NCBI GenBank assembly: GCA_963738135.1
Contig: CAVTVK010000004.1
Span: 868,001-932,000 of the forward strand
Reading direction: 5' to 3'
From: Bog-473 sp963738135
Lineage (GTDB): Bacteria > Actinomycetota > Acidimicrobiia > Acidimicrobiales > RAAP-2
Length of the DNA: 64,000 bases
The position numbers and the translations under genes are program-made. Of the stretch, positions 60,854 to 64,000 are shown piece by piece. The stretch's first letter is position 1, and every line of letters begins with the position of its first letter. Below the pieces are notes generated by a model. That model was given only the letters and a program-made list of their open reading frames with translations, was not told the DNA's origin and made no database searches.

Positions 60854-61669
60854 TCATTGGTCGGAATCGCGCCGTCGGCGCCTAGTCACCCGCGACGCGT
60901 AGGAGCGATTGCAGAAGCGGTGCCACGGGACTGGCGAGAGACTCTTGTCGTCGCCCGGATGCGAGAGATCCCAAGGCGCTCCTGGAGCAATGATCCGGCC
61001 GCAGCGACCGCACTCCACACCGCCGGCCTCGACCTTCGCGGCCCACCGTTTCCGGGCCGCAATGTGCTTGCCGGTGTAGCCCTTCTCCTTCGTGCTCTGC
61101 AGGCGCCGTGGGAGAGGACCTTGGCCGTAGGTTGGGGCCGGTCGGGGACGACATTCAACGCAGTACCAATGACGGCTCGAGATCGTCGGCCTCGAGCAGC
61201 GCCGGCACACCCTGGGTTCCCGTGTTTTGACCGCGGTCAAATCTGGCTGGAAGACCATCTCCTCCGGCAGCGCGTCCTGGGCGTGCTCTCTGGCCTCCTG
61301 CTCCCACCTTTGTGCTCTCGCGGCGAAGTCGCGGCGCGTACGGAAAGTCGGATGAGCGGACCGCCAGGCTCTGGTTACCTCCTCCAGAGACTTTCGGATG
61401 GTGCACCAGGGCTCGGTGTCACCCAGTTTCGGGGCCACGTCCTCGATGTCGCCGATGAAGACCTCCACGAGCAGCGAGTGGGCCATAGCGGCCACCGGGT
61501 CGTCCTGACCGAGCAGAGCGTCACCGATCGAACTGAGGGTGGTCGAGGACTCGGCGGCGAGCGCCATGGCGAGGTTGAGTCGGACCCACGGCGATAGGGC
61601 CGAGATGGCCTTGATGATCCGCTTCGCGGCTTTCGTGGCGGCCTCGGTCTCTTCGACAGTCGTCGTCAT
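60854..61669 (-). CDS. HNH endonuclease with zinc-finger
   Basis: A 271-residue protein. The N-terminal half is helical (KRIIKAISALSPWVRLNLAM). The centre has two Cys pairs (RVCRRCSRPTISSRHWYCVE), and the C-terminal HNH fold reads VECGRCGRIIAPGAPWDLSH followed by VPWHRFCNRSYASR, with the His/Asn residues of the betabetaalpha-metal nuclease. In phages HNH nucleases next to the terminase assist DNA packaging or cutting. It overlaps the small terminase gene by 4 nt, which supports that role. Confidence 0.82.
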   Translation of the reverse strand: MTTTVEETEAATKAAKRIIKAISALSPWVRLNLAMALAAESSTTLSSIGDALLGQDDPVAAMAHSLLVEVFIGDIEDVAPKLGDTEPWCTIRKSLEEVTRAWRSAHPTFRTRRDFAARAQRWEQEAREHAQDALPEEMVFQPDLTAVKTREPRVCRRCSRPTISSRHWYCVECRPRPAPTYGQGPLPRRLQSTKEKGYTGKHIAARKRWAAKVEAGGVECGRCGRIIAPGAPWDLSHPGDDKSLSPVPWHRFCNRSYASRVTRRRRRDSDQ

Positions 61670-62160
61670 TCGCGCCCCTCCTTGAACTTGTTGCCCATGA
61701 GGGCGTTGACTTCGGCCCGCTGTTTCTCAGCCGACGTGAGAGTGAGCCCCAGCCGTGCCCTGGCCGCCGGCACAAGCCCCAGGCGATCGCACAGGGCGTC
61801 GAGCTGCTTGTCGAGGGACCGGAGCATCGCCGCGGCGGGGTTCGGCACAACCCGAGTACCGACGACCTGGCCAGACGGGCTGACGATCGGCTCCTCGAGC
61901 AGAACGCCGCGGTTGAGCTCCACAGCGACCGTGGTGCGCTCATCGACGACCCGGCAGAAACGCTCGACGGTTACGGCGTCCAGATCCGGCAACAGGAGCG
62001 GCGCGCCGCTCATTACGGCGACCCACGCCGCCTTTCCGGGGTCCTCAAGACCGTCTGGCGCCGGCGGTGGCGTGCGCGTCTCTGGAACTTCCGACGGCTC
62101 GGAACGGGTACGGACGGGCAGCGTGTGCAGGGTGCCCGTGATCGGGCCGCGGGTGCTCAT
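61666..62160 (-). CDS. P27-family phage terminase small subunit
   Basis: A 164-residue protein. After a disordered Pro/Thr-rich start, the segments PGKAAWVAVMSGAPLLLPDL, DAVTVERFCRVVDERTTVAV and NPAAAMLRSLDKQLDALCDR followed by LGLVPAARARLGL match P27-type small terminases, which recognise phage DNA and load it into the large subunit. The large subunit is absent from the window, which fits a satellite element that uses a helper phage, or a gene lying elsewhere. It overlaps the HNH gene by 4 nt. Confidence 0.85.
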   Translation of the reverse strand: MSTRGPITGTLHTLPVRTRSEPSEVPETRTPPPAPDGLEDPGKAAWVAVMSGAPLLLPDLDAVTVERFCRVVDERTTVAVELNRGVLLEEPIVSPSGQVVGTRVVPNPAAAMLRSLDKQLDALCDRLGLVPAARARLGLTLTSAEKQRAEVNALMGNKFKEGRE

Positions 62161-62359
62161 ACCCCTATCCCGAAGATGGGCGAGAACGACCGGGGTTGAA
62201 TCGAATCGTCACGAAGCGTCACGAACGGACCCCCCCTTCCCGCGAAACAACTCGACGGAGATCCAGGGAGGGGCGAAAAACACGTGGACTGTCGTATGAC
62301 GATCGTGGCTAAGGCGAAGGCCCGCCGGGGGTCTGACCTGGGACTATGTGCAGTCAGCG

Positions 62360-62536
62360 TCACCGGATCACCTGCTTCACGGAGGCGACGTGGTGGCAAG
62401 CCTCGTCACTGCACGTGCACTCCCAGCGGCTGGCCGTGCTCCGGGTCACGTCCCAGATTCCTGCGTCATCACGGACGCGGGCGATGGTCGTCTGTTCGTT
62501 GTCGACCACGATGTGCACACCACCCACCTCGGTCAT
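62360..62536 (-). CDS. Small SWIM-type zinc-finger protein
   Basis: A 58-residue protein from ATG 62536: VHIVVDNEQTTIARVRDDAG, then RWECTCSDEACHHVASVKQV. The CxCx(n)CxH ligand set is that of the SWIM zinc finger, here nearly the entire protein. Its ATG overlaps the upstream stop by 4 nt. SWIM domains bind DNA or proteins in larger ATPases and transposases; a stand-alone copy on a phage-like element is unusual. Confidence 0.7.
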   Translation of the reverse strand: MTEVGGVHIVVDNEQTTIARVRDDAGIWDVTRSTASRWECTCSDEACHHVASVKQVIR

Positions 62537-62763
62537 GGCGCCACCTCGGCAGCCTCGAGCGCTTCACGCCGGCCGCGCTCTGCTGCGGCGATGAGCGCGG
62601 GGTCTGAGGACTGAGCCGCGACGAGGACGATGAACGTCGCCTCGCAGCGGTCAGCGAGGTTCGCACCCAACTGACGGAAGTCCTCGACCAGTTCGGGTGT
62701 GGGTTCTTGGGGTCGGGCAACCAGGCCAGCGCCGGCAAGCAGTGGCCAATCTCTAGCGATCAT
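62533..62763 (-). CDS. Small helical hypothetical protein
   Basis: A 76-residue protein from ATG 62763, coupled to both neighbours (TGATG upstream, ATGA downstream). Sequence features are PTPELVEDFRQLGANLADRC and DPALIAAAERGRREALEAAE, helical and acidic. No family recognised. Confidence 0.6.
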   Translation of the reverse strand: MIARDWPLLAGAGLVARPQEPTPELVEDFRQLGANLADRCEATFIVLVAAQSSDPALIAAAERGRREALEAAEVAP

Positions 62764-63212
62764 CACGACCGATCCCACAGACTTCGTTGCGGCTCGAGCT
62801 GAGGTGCGTGGTAGCTGCACAATCCGTTCTCTTCGGCTTCGTTCCTGCAGCGCTGGCCGGTAGAGGTGGCAGTTGCCGTACAGCGGAAGTCGTCTGGTAT
62901 CGCCTCACGGATGGGCGCGGCGGCGTGAAAGCGACATAGACCGTTCTCGCCGGCAGTGTGTCGGCATCGCCTGTTCGTGGTGCTGGCCGTCGCCATGCAC
63001 CGAGTGTCCATCTCGCGCTCACCCACGTTGACAATCTCGACCGACCCATCCATGTGGCGGCACGCTGGCGGGTAGTCGCACAGGAGGTGGTCTTCGTCCA
63101 GATAGACCGAATCCCTGACCCACGCGGTCGCGTCGCATTCGTGACAGCTCCTGTGGATGCTCAGGGGGTCGAGTCGGATCACGGGCTCCTCCTTGGCTGT
63201 TGGGTGGATCAC
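62763..63212 (-). CDS. Protein with tandem Cys/His zinc-finger repeats
   Basis: A 149-residue protein. The N-terminus has Cys/His clusters (SIHRSCHECDATAWV, LLCDYPPACRH). Two tandem repeats follow: RCMATASTTNRRCRHTAGEN-GLCRFH and RCTATATSTGQRCRNEAEEN-GLCSYH, each a C-x8-10-C-x9-C-x3-H module. Such 'GLCxxH' fingers occur in actinobacteriophage proteins. ATG 63212 overlaps the upstream stop by 4 nt. Probably nucleic-acid-binding. Confidence 0.72.
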   Translation of the reverse strand: MIHPTAKEEPVIRLDPLSIHRSCHECDATAWVRDSVYLDEDHLLCDYPPACRHMDGSVEIVNVGEREMDTRCMATASTTNRRCRHTAGENGLCRFHAAAPIREAIPDDFRCTATATSTGQRCRNEAEENGLCSYHAPQLEPQRSLWDRS

Positions 63213-63892
63213 GATCGATATTCGTCAGCGATGGTGTCGAGAAGCCGAACCTTCGTGTTGAACTTCGTCACCAGTCCGCGGTCGAAGAGCTTGTCGAGAG
63301 TCGTGCCCGCCTCCGTCGCAAAGCGAGAGGCGGTCGTTTCGGTCAGCTCTTGCCATCCGCTCTGATCCCAGGCTTCGACGAAGCGCCCTTCTGGCGTGCT
63401 CATCACTGCAAGCGAGGTGCCGGAGGCAGCGGCCGCCCCGGCGGCCGCGCCGACAGGCGCCGCAGGGATCCATGGGGATGGGGGGTCTGTGTGACCCCGG
63501 TCGTTGGTCTGTGTGACCCCGGTCAGGACCATCGGGGACCGGTTCCGGGAACCACCGGGAACCACCTGGGAACCACTCTTTTGTCCGGTGTTCTGCTGAC
63601 CCCGGTGCTTCGGATAGGTCAGCTGATAGCGGGACGCGAATCGCTTGCCGCCCGAGATCGAACCGCCCCTGTAGAGGAGCTTGAGCCACCCCTCCTTGAC
63701 GAGTAGGGGTCGGTCACGCTTGCGGACCTGCTCGCGACTGAGCCCCGTCAGGTGGGCGATGATCTCGTCACTGATCATGACGTGGTGCGTCTGCCAGTCG
63801 GCCTGGAATCCGCACACAAGAGCGACATGCCGGGCATTGTGTGGAAGCTCGCTCTGGTTGATGGCCTTCTGCCACTTGTCGACGTAGCCCAT
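63209..63892 (-). CDS. Winged-helix replication- or regulation-type phage protein
   Basis: A 227-residue protein. The N-terminal domain reads MGYVDKWQKAINQSELPHNA, RHVALVCGFQADWQTHHVMI, then AHLTGLSREQVRKRDRPLLV and KEGWLKLLYRGG, a winged-helix arrangement like phage replication initiators of the helix-turn-helix/DnaD type. The middle is Pro/Ala-rich and low in complexity. The C-terminus (FVEAWDQSGWQELTETTASR) may be a second small domain. ATG 63892 is used because it overlaps the stop of a short upstream frame; an in-frame ATG at 63943 is the alternative. Its function is inferred from position and fold only. Confidence 0.6.
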   Translation of the reverse strand: MGYVDKWQKAINQSELPHNARHVALVCGFQADWQTHHVMISDEIIAHLTGLSREQVRKRDRPLLVKEGWLKLLYRGGSISGGKRFASRYQLTYPKHRGQQNTGQKSGSQVVPGGSRNRSPMVLTGVTQTNDRGHTDPPSPWIPAAPVGAAAGAAAASGTSLAVMSTPEGRFVEAWDQSGWQELTETTASRFATEAGTTLDKLFDRGLVTKFNTKVRLLDTIADEYRS

Positions 63893-63966
63893 CAGGACGC
63901 CGCCAGACCGAAGTACGACGGCATCAGACCGCTTGTCACCCATACGGGTGGTGCGCTAATATTCAC
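63892..63966 (-). CDS. 24-residue leader-like reading frame
   Basis: GTG 63966 is preceded by AAGGAG and codes for NISAPPVWVTSGLMPSYFGL before a stop that overlaps the next gene's ATG (TGATG). It could be a translated leader coupling to the replication-type gene, or the true N-terminus of that gene separated by an indel. Confidence 0.4.
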   Translation of the reverse strand: MNISAPPVWVTSGLMPSYFGLAAS

Positions 63967-64000
63967 TTTGGTTACTCCTTCTGGCGTTGGGGAAACTGAA

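Noticed and set aside
63484..63524. Two GGTCTGTGTGACCCCGGTC repeats suggested an iteron or CRISPR unit
   Set aside because: Only two copies, 22 nt apart and inside a coding frame; no array or further copies nearby.
1..64000. CRISPR array, rRNA operon or insertion sequence with transposase
   Set aside because: None was visible: no regularly spaced repeats, no rRNA-like sequence and no transposase motifs on either strand.

Overview
The window is a high-GC actinobacterial chromosome segment. CarD, WhiB, a SigR/RsrA-type redox pair, DisA, a DUF2342 metalloprotease-like protein and DUF2510/DUF6907 proteins all point to Actinomycetota. The secreted proteins built from 42-residue 'YWLVASDGGIF' repeats and the MurL/MurD2 pair suggest Acidimicrobiia, but that placement is inference. 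No rRNA and no CRISPR array were found; one complete tRNA (Thr, UGU) is present.

Layout. (1) 1-2492: LytR_C-type and Thr-rich anchored proteins, tRNA-Thr and mscL. (2) 2489-25891: a long, mostly leftward housekeeping block: rlmB, ispF, ispD, carD, disA, radA, clpC, then lysS, coaX, nadC, nadB, panD, panC, a DUF2520 protein, folK, folB, a phosphatase-like pseudoenzyme, folP, folE, a tilS-hpt fusion, a DUF2342 protein, rsrA and sigR. Many of these genes overlap by 1-8 nt. The order matches what I recall of the ispF-carD-radA-disA-clpC1-lysS-coaX-panD-panC-folK/B/P/E-hpt-tilS region of Mycobacterium tuberculosis, except that ftsH is absent between hpt and folE and nadB/nadC sit between panD and coaX. 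(3) 25929-36682: a P450 and an SDR, a zinc-type ABC transporter with a Fur-family regulator, a MaoC-like hydratase divergent from a MerR regulator, pgeF, the MurL epimerase with its MurD partner, and a CADD-like diiron protein. (4) 36757-50019: membrane and secreted proteins, a 1257-residue soluble-adenylyl-cyclase-like protein, two divergent MFS pumps with a TetR regulator, a GH43-like secreted protein with six tandem repeats, and a STAS protein. (5) 50020-64000: accessory DNA. Two perfect 44-bp copies of the 3' half of a tRNA-Thr(CGU) gene bracket a TetR/MFS cassette. To the right of the second copy lies a satellite- or phiRv-like element with small zinc-finger genes, a P27-type small terminase, an HNH endonuclease and a prohead protease, but no capsid, portal or large terminase in view.

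How the genes work together. The central leftward run joins folate (folE, P, B, K), pantothenate to CoA (panC, panD, coaX), NAD (nadB, nadC), purine salvage and tRNA modification (tilS-hpt) and lysyl-tRNA charging into one apparent transcription unit with a redox sigma/anti-sigma pair at its head. DisA and RadA, known functional partners, read as one continuous frame here. MurL and MurD2 together suggest that D-glutamate enters peptidoglycan through the L-Glu/epimerase route.

Quality warning. At least a dozen otherwise well-conserved genes (radA, a GNAT gene, polyprenyl synthase, nadB, nadC, znuA, murD2, whiB, a HEPN gene and several small ones) contain frame breaks, most explained by one extra base each. 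This looks like insertion-type sequencing or assembly error rather than gene decay. Coordinates of those genes are given across the breaks.
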